Shown: in pieces, positions 55,075-64,000 of the stretch
Layout: each line of letters opens with the position of its first letter
Position numbering within the stretch: the first letter of the stretch is position 1
NCBI GenBank assembly: GCA_030867875.1
Contig: JAOWCC010000744.1
Span: 992,001 to 1,056,000 of the forward strand
From: Actinernus sp. WN-2022
Taxonomy: Eukaryota > Cnidaria > Anthozoa > Actiniaria > Actinernidae
Reading direction: 5' to 3'
Length of the DNA stretch: 64,000 nt
Made by a program: the position numbers and the translations under genes
Notes under the pieces: model-generated
Database searches by the model: none
The model's input: only the letters and a program-made list of their open reading frames with translations
What the model was told of the DNA's origin: nothing

Positions 55075-56880
55075 ATGCAGCATGCAGCAATACAACCCAG
55101 CCAGAACTAAGGGTACATGTACTAAACGGACTATGACCAGCATGCAGCAATACAATTAACCCAGCCAGAACTAAGGGTACTAACTGGACTAAGGACTATA
55201 ACCAGCATGCAGCGATACAACCCAGCCAGAACTAAGGGTACATGTACTAAACGGACTATGACCAGCATGCAGCAATACAATTAACCCAGCCAGAACTAAG
55301 GGTACTAACTGGACTAAGGACTATGACCAGCATGCAGTGATACAACCCAGCCAGAACTAAAAGGGTACATGTACTAACCGGACTAAGGACTATGATCACC
55401 ATGCAGCGATACAACCTAGCCAGAACTAAGGGGCTTAACCAGACTAAGGACTATGACAATAGCATACAGTGATACAACTCTGCTAGAACTAAGGGACTTA
55501 ACCAGACTAAGGACTATGACTAGCATACAGTGATACAACCCTGCTAGAACTAAGGGGCTTAACCAGACTAAGGACTATGACTAGCATACAGTGATACAAC
55601 CCTGCTAGAACTAATGGTCTTAACCAGACTAAGGACTATGACTAGCATACAGTGATACAACCCTGCTAGAACTAAGGGGCTTAACCAGACTATAAGGACT
55701 ATGACTAGCATACAGTGATACAACCCTGCTAGAACTAATGGGCTTAACCAGACTAAGGACTATGACTAGCATACAGTGATACAACCCTGCTAGAACTAAG
55801 GGGCTTAACCAGACTAAGGACTATGACTAGCATACAGTGATACAACCCAGCCAGAACTAAGGGGCTTAACCAGACTAAGGACTATGACTATAGCATACAG
55901 TGATACAACTCTGCTAGAACTAATGGGCTTAACCAGACTATTAAGGACTATGACTAGCATACAGTGATACAACCCTGCTAGAACTAAGGGGCTTAACCAG
56001 ACTAAGGACTGTGACTAGCATACAGTGATACAACCCTGCTAGAACTAAGGGGCTTAACCAGACTAAGGACTGACTAGCATACAGTGATACAACCCAGCCA
56101 GAACTAAGGGGCTTAACCAGACTAAGGACTATGACTATAGCATACAGTGATACAACTCTGCTAGAACTAATGGGCTTAACCAGACTAAGGACTATGACTA
56201 GCATACAGTGATACAACCCTGCTAGAACTAATGGTCTTAACCAGACTAAGGACTATGACTAGCATACAGTGATACAACCCTGCTAGAACTAAGGGGCTTA
56301 ACCAGACTAAGGACTATGACTAGCATACAGTGATACAACCCTGCTAGAACTACATGTAAGGGGCTTAACCAGACTAAGGACTATGACTAGCATACAGTGA
56401 TACAACCCTGCTAGAACTAAGGGGACCTGAACCAGACTAAGGACTATGACTAGCATACTGTACAGTGATACAACCCTGCTAGAATTAAGGAGCTTAACCA
56501 GACTAAGGACTTAATGACTAGCATACAGTGATACAACCCCGCTAGAACTAAGGGGCTTAACCAGACTAACCTTGGACTATGACTAACATACAGTGATACA
56601 ACCCTGCTAGAACTAAGGGGACCAACCGGACTAAGGACTATGACTAGCATGCAGTGATACAACCCTGCTAGAACTAAGGGGACCAACCGGACTAAGGAAT
56701 ACAAATGACATGTAGCAATACAACCCTGCTAGAACTAAGGAGACTAACTGGACTAAGGACTATGACTATAGCATAGAATGATACAATGCAACCCCAGTAG
56801 AACTATGGGGTCGACTAACCAGACTAAGGAATACAAATGGAATGCATGTAGCAATACAACCCAGCTAGAACTACTGTATG
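55075..56880. repeat. Large minisatellite, about 61-bp unit, close to 29 copies
   Basis: The typical unit is GGGGCTTAACCAGACTAAGG, ACTATGACTAGCATACAGTG, ATACAACCCTGCTAGAACTA, A. The left third uses related variants (CATGCAGCAATACAACCCAG, GTACATGTACTAAACGG). Long minus-strand frames (VSLYA..LVWLSPL type) are by-products of the repeat. Confidence 0.95.
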
Positions 56881-57529
56881 TGACATGTGGAGTCTCAAGG
56901 GTACGTGGTGAACACAACAACAGGAATTATATTTGATTTCCCATCAAGAAGAAAACTCAGAAAACTTTCCAAAGACCGTACATGTATCTACATAAGGGTG
57001 ATTGGTTATAAAGAATATATTTTTGGGTTTGATCTCATACTTCAGATAGCTTGATATACAGTTGGACATCTTGTAATTGCGACCCCCTCTCTTAAGTGAC
57101 CACCTTTGATAGACATTTAGGGTGGTTGCTTGTAAAGAATAGATTGTTGGGATTCATCTCATACTAAATTTAGATACAATGTACATGTAGCTTGATAATT
57201 ACATGCAGTTGGACATCTTGTATGTGCATGTTTCTGGTTATTCTGTTTGTTATTGGTGCAGTGTTTCTGGTTGTTATCCTGGTTATTGTACAGTATGTTG
57301 CATTGTATTTGTAAAGTTTACCTATGAAACATTTCATCCCCTTCATAAAAAGTAGAAAGGGTGGATAACTCAACAAAATGCCAAGTTTTACCAACAAATT
57401 CAATTCAAACCGAGTTCAAACTCTCCTATAGCACACAGTACTTCCAATTGTTCATTAAATCCCCACAATAAAAAGCTACCCACTCTCAACCCCAAATCAT
57501 TCATAGAACAAGTCTAAATACACCTGAAC

Positions 57530-57708
57530 TATTACCATTTTCATTGAAGTGTGACCCTGAAAGTTTCAAGTCTCGTTTGGCAAATTGCATTTAGCCAATG
57601 TCAATCACAATTTAATTAAGTCCAGGTGGTAAAGATTTGTATGAGACTAGGCTCCGCATCTGATTGACAGTCCACTTTCAAGGTAGCACTTCAATGAAAA
57701 CGGTAATA
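57530..57708. mobile_element. Foldback / MITE-like
   Basis: TATTACCATTTTCATTGAAG...CTGAAAGT at the left pairs with ACTTTCAAGGTAGCACTTCAATG...CGGTAATA at the right. Confidence 0.7.
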
Positions 57709-57745
57709 AAATGGAGAATTTAGCACAGTTTTCAAGACTGTGAAG

Positions 57746-57940
57746 GGCTGTGTGCAACAAGGGCATAAGTGACTCTTGATCACATTCTATATTCTCCTTC
57801 GATTTATTTGTTTTCTAAGGGAGAATTTAGAATGTGATCAAATGTGATCACATTCTATATTCTCCTACGATTTATTTGTTTTCTAAGGGAGAATTTAGAA
57901 TGTGATCAATAATCACTTAATGCCCTTTTTGCACACAGCC
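57746..57940. mobile_element. 195-bp MITE enclosing two tandem hairpins
   Basis: Outer arms GGCTGTGTGCAA...AGGGCATAAGTGA and TCACTTAATGCCCT...TTGCACACAGCC are complementary. Between them a hairpin of about 65 bp (TTGATCACATTCTATATTCT...AGAATTTAGAATGTGATCAA) is present twice in tandem, each copy itself an inverted repeat. Confidence 0.85.
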
Positions 57941-58599
57941 ATTCAAGTGGTCTTTTGAATGGAGGGGATATTCTACATTACTACCAAGCCATTACCTTAC
58001 CTTTACTATATACACATAAAATGGAGTCAAATTCACAGCTACAATGTACATGCCCAAACAAACTCTCTCCTAGCTTTCATTTTGAATGCTATTCATCAAT
58101 TTAAATTCACATACAAAATAATATAGATTCTGCTATACATGTATGTACATGTACAGGCAGCCAGAGTAATTGCACATTAATTTACAGTCGCTCAAACTGA
58201 TACAAAATCATTGATGAAACGAATAGCCATGAAACATCTTTTCCTCAGCAATAACACAACATATCTTACCAGTTTAGAAGCAGCTTTGCTCTTTCCTAAC
58301 ACATGTAAGTTTACATAATTTTATATAATAATTTGGTGTTATTACAAATGTACCTCAATGTGAGAACCACACAAACTGCGTCATAAAACTCCCTTTGTTA
58401 ACTATGAATAATTTGCTACTTAGAATATTTCCAGAGCACCCGAAGCAGCACTTATAAATTTTACATGGAATTGGGCAGCCTGTACTTGAAAAAAAATTAC
58501 ACTGTACTGAGGGTAATAATCAAACCCAGCAAAATAAGATTACGATGGCTGACATATAACCCAGCTACTCAAACCCTAACTGCTGCACCACAAGTGAAT

Positions 58600-58890
58600 T
58601 TGCTTGGTAGCAATAGTTTTTTCACATATTTATATAACCAATGATGAGTAGGTGCATAAATTATAATAGTATTATAGTATTCAATACACTGTAATTGGTA
58701 ATACAACAACTCACAGAGTGTGCAATGGCATGCCCTAACCACTAGACCATGAGTGAATTGCTTGGTAGCAATTGTTTTTTCAGGTATTTATATCAACTAA
58801 TGATGAGTAGGTACATAAATTATAATAGTATTATAGTATTCAATACACTATAATCGGTAATACAACAATTCACAGAGTGTGCGATGGCAT
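58600..58890. repeat. Tandem duplication of about 150 bp
   Basis: TTGCTTGGTAGCAATAGTTT, TAATGATGAGTAGGTGCATA, ATTATAATAGTATTATAGTA and CACAGAGTGTGCAATGGCAT occur twice about 155 bp apart. A more distant relative is at 31555-31670. Confidence 0.85.
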
Positions 58891-59155
58891 GCAGTCTCCA
58901 GCAAGTCAGGTCCTTACGCCGAAGTGAACCCAATAAATCGTGTCCTGTCATTATATATATTAAGTATATTATAGTACCAAGTCTTTCTTGTGTTTATTAG
59001 CCATTTCGCACTCATTATGTGAAGGAACTTTCCTTATTCTGGTTATTATTCTGGTTGTTATTGGTGTATTTCTGGTTGTTATTGTACGTTACATTGTATT
59101 TGTAAAGTTTACCTAAACATTTCCTCCCCTTCATGAACGAAAAGGCAAGAAACAT

Positions 59156-59297
59156 CTATTCCTCAGTGTAGTGTTTAATTACATCTGGGAGTTTCCTAGT
59201 TCGGGAAACCATGTATAATGTGATAGGTAGATCGAGGAGGTCTCGAGTAGCGAGCTGTACTCCGAGTAGAGTAGTCCAAGCCTTAATTAGTGGCTTT
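59156..59297 (-). CDS. Unrecognised gene, candidate last exon
   Basis: The acceptor GTACCTAG leads to KPLIKAWTTLLGVQLATRDL, then LDLPITLYMVSRTRKLPDVI, KHYTEE and a stop. The composition looks like real protein, with a short hydrophobic helix. It joins in phase 2 to a candidate 35-bp exon at 59380-59346, whose donor is CCG/GTAAGA. I do not recognise the family. Confidence 0.45.
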
Positions 59298-59345
59298 CTA
59301 GGTACATAACACTCAGCAATAAGTACATTGTAAAACATATCTTAC

Positions 59346-59380
59346 CGGTTTAGAAGCAGCTTTGTTCTTTCACACGTCAG
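59346..59380 (-). CDS. Unrecognised gene, candidate small internal exon
   Basis: The minus strand reads LTCERTKLLLN, ending CCG/GTAAGA. A near-copy of this exon and its flanks lies at about 58262-58320 (AAAGCTGCTTCTAAACTGGT on minus) without the following exon, so the locus was partly duplicated. The 5' boundary (ATGTAAG) is weak. Confidence 0.3.
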
Positions 59381-59689
59381 CTTACATAATAAATCATGAC
59401 CTGTTCCTGTATACATATGATATAGTATAGTACCAAGTCTTTGCTGTGTTTATTACATTAGCCATTTTGATGTCAATTTTCTCCTTCCAGTTCACACGCA
59501 CTCATTATGTGAAGGTACTGTTCTTTCCATGATCTCAAGTGGTATCAAGGGCATCCATGTAGTGTTAGGTGTTGTTATTCCCCGTGTTATTGTCTCCATT
59601 TTGCCTTTTCACCGGGTATTTCGGCACGTTTTCCAATAATCATAAGTCAGTAGTATACATAATTTTGGTACATCCCCAGGTCCCCCAGG

Positions 59690-59935
59690 TACATGTAGTA
59701 TGTAGCATGTTTGTTTGGAGTGAGTCGATCGACTCGCTGGTAAATCACATCTAGCACCTTTCAATCCAATCCAGTGGAGAATCATTCCATAGAGACCTTT
59801 AGTAACGTATTTATCAGCTCTAAAACACTCCAATAAACTCTGTTTGTGGGTTTTCTTTCCATTTTCTTGTCCATTTTTAATAGAAGCACCATCTACGCCG
59901 TACGTGCCGCTGACCACAAACAATGTCATGCTCAC
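59690..59935 (-). CDS. Unrecognised gene, candidate first exon
   Basis: From an ATG at 59935 the minus strand reads MSMTLFVVSGTYGVDGASIK, NGQENGKKTHKQSLLECFRA, DKYVTKGLYGMILHWIGLKG. A possible donor, AAAG/GTGCTA, is near 59757; beyond it the frame looks like intron. Phase does not fit directly to the exon at 59380, so at least one exon between them is missing from the model. Confidence 0.35.
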
Positions 59936-60219
59936 TAGATTTTGTCGGGAAATAATGACGTCACCACAGGGATCCCAAGCCGTTGGGCTTAACGTTCGGT
60001 TGCGCGGTTACAATAAGTTAAAACACATACAACACAAGACATAAAACAGCTGCCGCTAAACTTCTCGATTGTTTTTCTAAATGTTCCGACCACGACACAT
60101 CAACTGATCTCGCTCCACTACATATTAACAGGGTTTTTTTTTGGCCAACAAAAAAATATAAAACAAAGTGAGAGTGGCGCGAAAACAAGAATAACAGAAT
60201 GGAGAAAACACACTAAGAT

Positions 60220-60717
60220 AATAACGAAATACCGGCGTTACAACGTATAGACCCTATGCATAAGTCCTGGTAACTAGCATGTCAACGAGGCCAGTAGGTC
60301 CTCTGGAATGTTGAAATTGAAGCGCCCGGGGAGATTGTGAAATGCACTGAAGGAATGTTGAGTGAAACAATGCCGTTAATTTGCTATGCGCCTGGCTGGT
60401 TGTACTATAAAGAAACATTTTTCAACTAAACAATCATGTTCAACACGTTTCACACTTCCTGCTAGCATTTCAACTTCAACATTCCAGAGGACCTACTGGC
60501 CTCTTTTTCGTGTTGTGACCGCGCGAGTTATGCATAGTGTGTATAGCTGGTATTTATATTCTGTGCGTTGCATACCGTAGCAAGTGCCGCGGTAAGCGCG
60601 TTAATTGGGTTGTGAGTTCATTAGTAATGCTTTGTAGTTAGGGTATTTAAGGGTACACGTTGTTAGCGTGTTTCTCTTCAGCCGCGTACAACCTAGCAGG
60701 CAGACTTCTTTGAGTTT
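60220..60717. repeat. About 200-bp repeat, copy 1 (interrupted by a MITE)
   Basis: Sequence from AATAACGAAATACCGGCGTT to AGACTTCTTTGAGTTT, with the MITE 60251-60540 inserted, is repeated as copy 2 (61468-61602 plus 63299-63366). The two copies lie in direct orientation with about 750 bp between them. This could be a pair of short LTR-like repeats, although they do not start TG or end CA. Confidence 0.85.
60251..60540. mobile_element. 290-bp MITE with 6-bp target duplication
   Basis: Ends ACCCTATGCATAA and TTATGCATAGTGT are inverted, and inner arms GAGGCCAGTAGGTCCTCTGG / CCAGAGGACCTACTGGCCTC pair perfectly. GTATAG flanks it (60245-60250, 60541-60546). The sister repeat at 61468 has the empty site. 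Confidence 0.95.
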
Positions 60718-61467
60718 CGACTAACATGCAAATGACCCGCAAGAGTTCATCTTCTTCGACTACAAGACCTGACCTTCGACAGCTTATCACGCAGATTATC
60801 TTTCTACGACCTACTAATTTCTCCTCGGTTATCGATACGGGGTTTTATTTATTGAAGTCTCACGAATATTCTTCTAGCTTTTCAATCAAAATCCTCCTTG
60901 ACTAGGGCAGCAAGCGGTAATTGAACCACCGGTACAAGGTTCTTGACAAGTTGGAGCAGGCTATTAAGCACTGATGTACCTACATCGAAAAGAGCAATTT
61001 AGTCCAAGAGGGAGCCATATAAGAAGCCTCCGATTTCGACGACGAAAAGCATATTTTTCAGGTTAGAGAGAAGTGCACGTGAGCGCAGAGAGGTGTGCGA
61101 AACAGGTAGAGTCTAGCACAGGACTCTACAAAGACCGCCATATCGTCGATTTAATGCCGACATTCTTGCCTCTCCTGCGGTTCTACGCAACCAAGTTTGC
61201 AGTAATCCCACTTCTACCTGGCCCGTGGTCAGATTGGTTCTTGCTTTAAGATAAGTTGTTCATGTAGTTGCAATTATATTTTGTACTACTAGTAGCCGTT
61301 GTTCTTTTTGTTTTTATTCACGGCTCCCACTTGCTGATTCTAAACTAACTTTGTTTTACTCTTCAGCCCGATGTTATGACTGTAGGTTACCGGGCTGTAT
61401 CCAGTATTCACCGTATATCTTTGTCTTATTGTTATTATTCCTGTTACTGCGTCTGTGCTTAGCACAG
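60718..61467. other. Between the two repeat copies; no gene seen
   Basis: About 750 bp with no clear reading frame. If the flanking repeats are LTRs, this would be the internal part of a miniature element. Confidence 0.4.
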
Positions 61468-61602
61468 AATAACGAAATACCGGCGTTACAACGTATAGCT
61501 GGTATTTATATTCTGTGCGTTGCATACCGTAGCAAGTGCCGCGGTAAGCGCGTTAATTGGGTTGTGAGTTCATTAGTAATGCTTTGTAGTTAGGGTATTT
61601 AA
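61468..61602. repeat. About 200-bp repeat, copy 2, left part
   Basis: Identical or nearly so to 60220-60250 plus 60547-60650, without the MITE. It is interrupted at 61602 by the element 61603-63295 and resumes at 63299. Confidence 0.92.
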
Positions 61603-62248
61603 CACGCCGGGCACAAATGAACGTTAAAAGGCCGGGGTTTCTATATTTTAAAAAGTGTTCGGCGTAGATAAATGAATTTTGGTAGGTGTATAAATGAGTG
61701 CAAACAAAACATAATCTGATAAGTTAAGCTAATGTAGCCATCATTATGACGTCACAATGACGTCATTTGTCCATTTCTAATAGGTTTCCTATAATTTTTT
61801 ATTACCTCTAAAAACGTTTTATTATATCTTTTTAAAATCTCTTGTTCATGAGAATGAAGGAATCGAAAACCCGTTCTCGATTGGTAGAGGTAAACAAAAG
61901 TTATTCAATTTTAAATTTTGGCAATTTTCCCGCCAAAAATTGGCGGGAAATAAATAACATAAAACCATTTATGAAAATATCGCTTGTTTTAACTTTTAGA
62001 GTTCGAAATATTGGTACATCATATTTTGCACAATAATAAAACTCTTTATTGATAACAACGTGTTCTTTTTAGAATTTTGATTTTTTGAGTATAACAGCTT
62101 AGAATTGAAAAAGTTTATAAATGAGCGACCACGAACAACACTCCACTGGTATACGTCGGATCAAACAATGATCTAAATGGTTCGCAGATTAAGAAATAAG
62201 TAGAATGAAGAATAACCAATACGACGTAGAATTATACGGATTTAATGT

Positions 62249-62291
62249 AGCACAATATTTCGACTAGCCATACTAGTCTTCATCAGGTGCT
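62249..62291 (-). ncRNA. Hammerhead-ribozyme-like motif (left arm)
   Basis: Mirror image of the motif at 62652-62694, read on the minus strand because of the palindrome. Confidence 0.55.
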
Positions 62292-62651
62292 TAGGAGCTT
62301 TTACAATGTGACTTGACAATATATAATGGTAAAACGGAAATGACGTAAAAAACATATGATAACGAAAGATAACTAACGGTGTGACTGATTAGTAAGTCTC
62401 ATCGCGTTTGTTAAGGCCATTAGGTTCAAGAGTGTTAGCACGTGTTATGAGATAAGCTTCTCTAGCTTTGTGCAAAGCTAGAGAAGCTTATCTCATAACA
62501 CGTGCTAACACTCTTGAACCTAATGGCCTTAACAAACGCGATGAGACTTACTAATCAGTCACACCGTTAGTTATCTTTCGTTATCATATGTTTTTTACGT
62601 CATTTCCGTTTTACCATTATATATTGTCAAGTCACATTGTAAAAGCTCCTA

Positions 62652-62694
62652 AGCACCTGATGAAGACTAGTATGGCTAGTCGAAATATTGTGCT
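62652..62694 (+). ncRNA. Hammerhead-ribozyme-like motif (right arm)
   Basis: Stem I AGCAC/GTGCT encloses the core CTGATGA (62657-62663), a stem II GACTAG-TATGG-CTAGTC (62665-62681), GAAA (62682-62685) and a minimal stem III ATAT ending in TT before GTGCT. The predicted cut is after 62689. One extra A lies between the core and stem II. Penelope-like elements are known to carry minimal hammerheads with very short stem III that act as dimers. Confidence 0.6.
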
Positions 62695-63298
62695 ACATTA
62701 AATCCGTATAATTCTACGTCGTATTGGTTATTCTTCATTCTACTTATTTTAGAATTGAAGCCTTATTTTTGGTATACGTCATTAGGACGTCATTAATATA
62801 TTTGGATGTCCTCAGAAAATAGCCAGTTCAGATTTTTTTGAATTTTATCGACGGAATACCTTTGTCTCACACTCAGAAGTCATAGTATTTCCTTTAGTGC
62901 TATTTTTATAGTAGGCAGTCTGATTTATGCTTGGAAGCCTGACGTCACTGATAATGACGTCATAGAAATAGTGAATCATCCATAACTCTGGATATATTTA
63001 TCGTAGAGACTTCAAATTTTTGCTAAATGAATATATTTCATGAAGCCATTTTGATCACATAATCTGTTTGCAACGTGTTTTAAAGGTTATATTTCACCAA
63101 AAAAGGAGACATCTCTTATGACGTCACAACAACGGTAAAATACATAAACAATTGTCCAAAAAAATGAAGTTTCTCTTTGTTACCAATCTGCCAAAATTTC
63201 TTCAAATTTAGAGTAGTCGTAAAGAAATGGTGTTAATTGTATTTTTTTGTGTGCACTCAACCTCGGCCTTTTTACGACCTTTTGTGCCCGGCGTGTAA

Positions 63299-63366
63299 GG
63301 GTACACGTTGTTAGCGTGTTTCTCTTCAGCCGCGTACAACCTAGCAGGCAGACTTCTCTGAGTTTT
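63299..63366. repeat. About 200-bp repeat, copy 2, right part
   Basis: Continues copy 2 after the insertion (GGGTACACGTTGTTAGCGTG...AGACTTCTCTGAGTTT), matching 60651-60717. Confidence 0.92.
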
Positions 63367-63394
63367 TTCAGATTTTTTATTTCTGGTTCGGTTA

Positions 63395-64000
63395 TCATGT
63401 TCTGTCAGGAGAACTTGTAAATTCCATTTTGTTATGTAGTTCCCTCGGAACTTGTAAATTATATTATAAGTGTGTTTTCCAGCGTATTGCTATGTATGAC
63501 CGCTTTCACGGTCTTGGTACAGTTTTTTGTATGTTGTTCTGTCAGCAGAACTTGTAATTCCATTTCGTTCCCTTGGAACTTGTATGTATATTATAGCACA
63601 TATTGCTATGTACGACCGCTTTCACAGTCTTGGTGCAGTTTTTTGTATGTTGTTCTGTACGTCAGCAGAACTTGTAAATTCCATTTCGTTATGTAGTTCC
63701 CTTGGAACTTGTAAATTATAGCACCAGTGTATTTTTCAGTGTATTTCCCAGCGTATTGCTATGTATGACCGCTTTCACGGTCTTGGTGCAGTTTTTTGTA
63801 TGTTGTTCTGTACGTCAGCATAGCTTGTAAATTCCATTTCGTTATGTAGTTCCCTTGGAACTTGTAAATTATAGCACCAGTGTGTTTTTCAGTGTATTTT
63901 CCAGCGTATTGCTATGTATGACCGCTTTCACGGTTTTGGTGCAGTTTTTTGTATGTTCTGTCAGCACAAGTGTGTTTTTCAGTGTAGTTTCCAGCGTATT
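63395..64000. repeat. Minisatellite, about 120-152-bp unit, running off the window
   Basis: Units contain GTTCTGTCAGCAGAACTTGT, TAGTTCCCTTGGAACTTG, TATGTATGACCGCTTTCACG and GGTCTTGGTGCAGTTTTTTG. There are at least four copies with indels of 15-35 bp. Each unit contains small perfect hairpins (TTCTGTCAGCAGAA, TTCCCTTGGAA). Confidence 0.92.

Larger units (their letters stand above)
62110..62748. mobile_element. Insertion flanked by TTAGAATTGAA, Penelope-like ends in inverted order
   Basis: TTAGAATTGAA occurs at 62099-62109 and 62749-62759, consistent with an 11-bp target duplication. The insert is about 85 bp of unique sequence followed by the palindrome 62194-62749. The hammerhead-like motifs are what suggests a Penelope-like retroelement; no coding sequence remains. 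Confidence 0.6.
62194..62749. repeat. Near-perfect palindrome, 277-bp arms, 2-bp centre
   Basis: Arms 62194-62470 and 62473-62749 appear fully complementary by eye from AAATAAGTAGAATGAAGAAT to the centre CTTTG-TG-CAAAG. Such a structure is unstable in most cloning hosts and is expected to be young. Confidence 0.95.
61747..63126. promoter_or_regulatory. Five perfect TGACGTCA motifs in one transposon
   Basis: TGACGTCA occurs at 61747-61754, 61758-61765, 62940-62947, 62955-62962 and 63119-63126. These match the CREB/ATF site. Whether they are used is unknown; they could equally be a structural feature of the element. Confidence 0.5.
61603..63295. mobile_element. 1693-bp DNA transposon, non-autonomous, TAA target (PIF/Harbinger-type candidate)
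   Basis: Terminal inverted repeats CACGCCGGGCACAAATGAAC and (right end) TTTTGTGCCCGGCGTG, with AAAGGCCG / CGGCCTTT just inside. TAA flanks both sides (61600-61602, 63296-63298), and copy 1 of the host repeat shows the empty site with a single TAA. A 3-bp TAA duplication is typical of PIF/Harbinger. No transposase frame is present. It carries a palindromic insertion at 62110-62748 and five perfect TGACGTCA motifs. Confidence 0.93.

Noticed and set aside
55941..56704. Minus-strand hydrophobic repeat peptides
   Set aside because: They lie wholly in the 61-bp minisatellite, with frame changes between units.
2200..56880. CRISPR arrays
   Set aside because: The tandem arrays have no unique spacers between short repeats; the DNA is eukaryotic.
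60220..63366. A confirmed LTR retrotransposon with the 200-bp repeats as LTRs
   Set aside because: The repeats do not start TG or end CA, no primer-binding site or flanking target duplication was found, and the interior has no coding sequence; left as an open possibility.

Overview
This is animal nuclear DNA: AT-rich, low gene density, short exons bounded by canonical GT-AG splice sites, and a very heavy load of old, nested transposons. The mix (a TRIM-NHL gene with RING, two B-boxes, filamin and NHL repeats; Merlin, Polinton, CR1-like LINEs, Penelope-like ends, tRNA-derived SINEs, many TTAA-type MITEs) fits a marine invertebrate. I favour an anthozoan cnidarian such as a stony coral, but that is inference and not proved by the window.

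Real genes are few. (1) A nine-exon minus-strand gene at 34558-24951 encodes a tyrosine recombinase of Crypton or related type. All eight introns join in phase, and the catalytic Arg, Lys, HxxR, Trp and Tyr are all present. An in-frame TAG at codon 21 of the simplest first exon is its one blemish. (2) A two-exon plus-strand TRIM-NHL gene at 39850-40954 and 46433-47541 looks intact (737 aa). (3) One terminal exon of an M13 (neprilysin/ECE-like) metallopeptidase lies at 52137-52038 on the minus strand. (4) An unrecognised small minus-strand gene may lie at 59935-59156.

Layout: 1-5.3 kb holds MITE-like elements and minisatellites. 5.5-13.2 kb holds LINE scraps and a two-exon Merlin transposase (minus, D-D-E triad present, one frameshift). 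14.2-17.8 kb holds a CR1-like LINE and a second LINE tail. 17.8-18.4 kb is a Polinton DNA polymerase B fragment. 18.9-22 kb holds an LTR-retrotransposon integrase broken by a MITE, a 154-bp tandem array, a LINE tail and an unknown reading frame. 22-24.9 kb holds MITEs and foldbacks. 25-34.6 kb is the recombinase gene, whose introns carry further MITEs and LINE pieces. 36-39 kb holds a small element with direct repeats and an internally deleted LINE. 39.8-48.9 kb is the TRIM gene. 49-57 kb holds MITE copies and two large minisatellites. 57-64 kb holds foldbacks, the unknown gene, and two copies of one repeat, each broken by a different transposon. One of these transposons carries a 556-bp near-perfect palindrome with two inverted hammerhead-ribozyme-like motifs.

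Two themes recur. First, at least five MITE insertions can be verified inside the window, because removing the element plus one target-site copy gives back a continuous coding frame or matches a sister copy. Second, several minisatellites are built from, or sit inside, MITE sequence.
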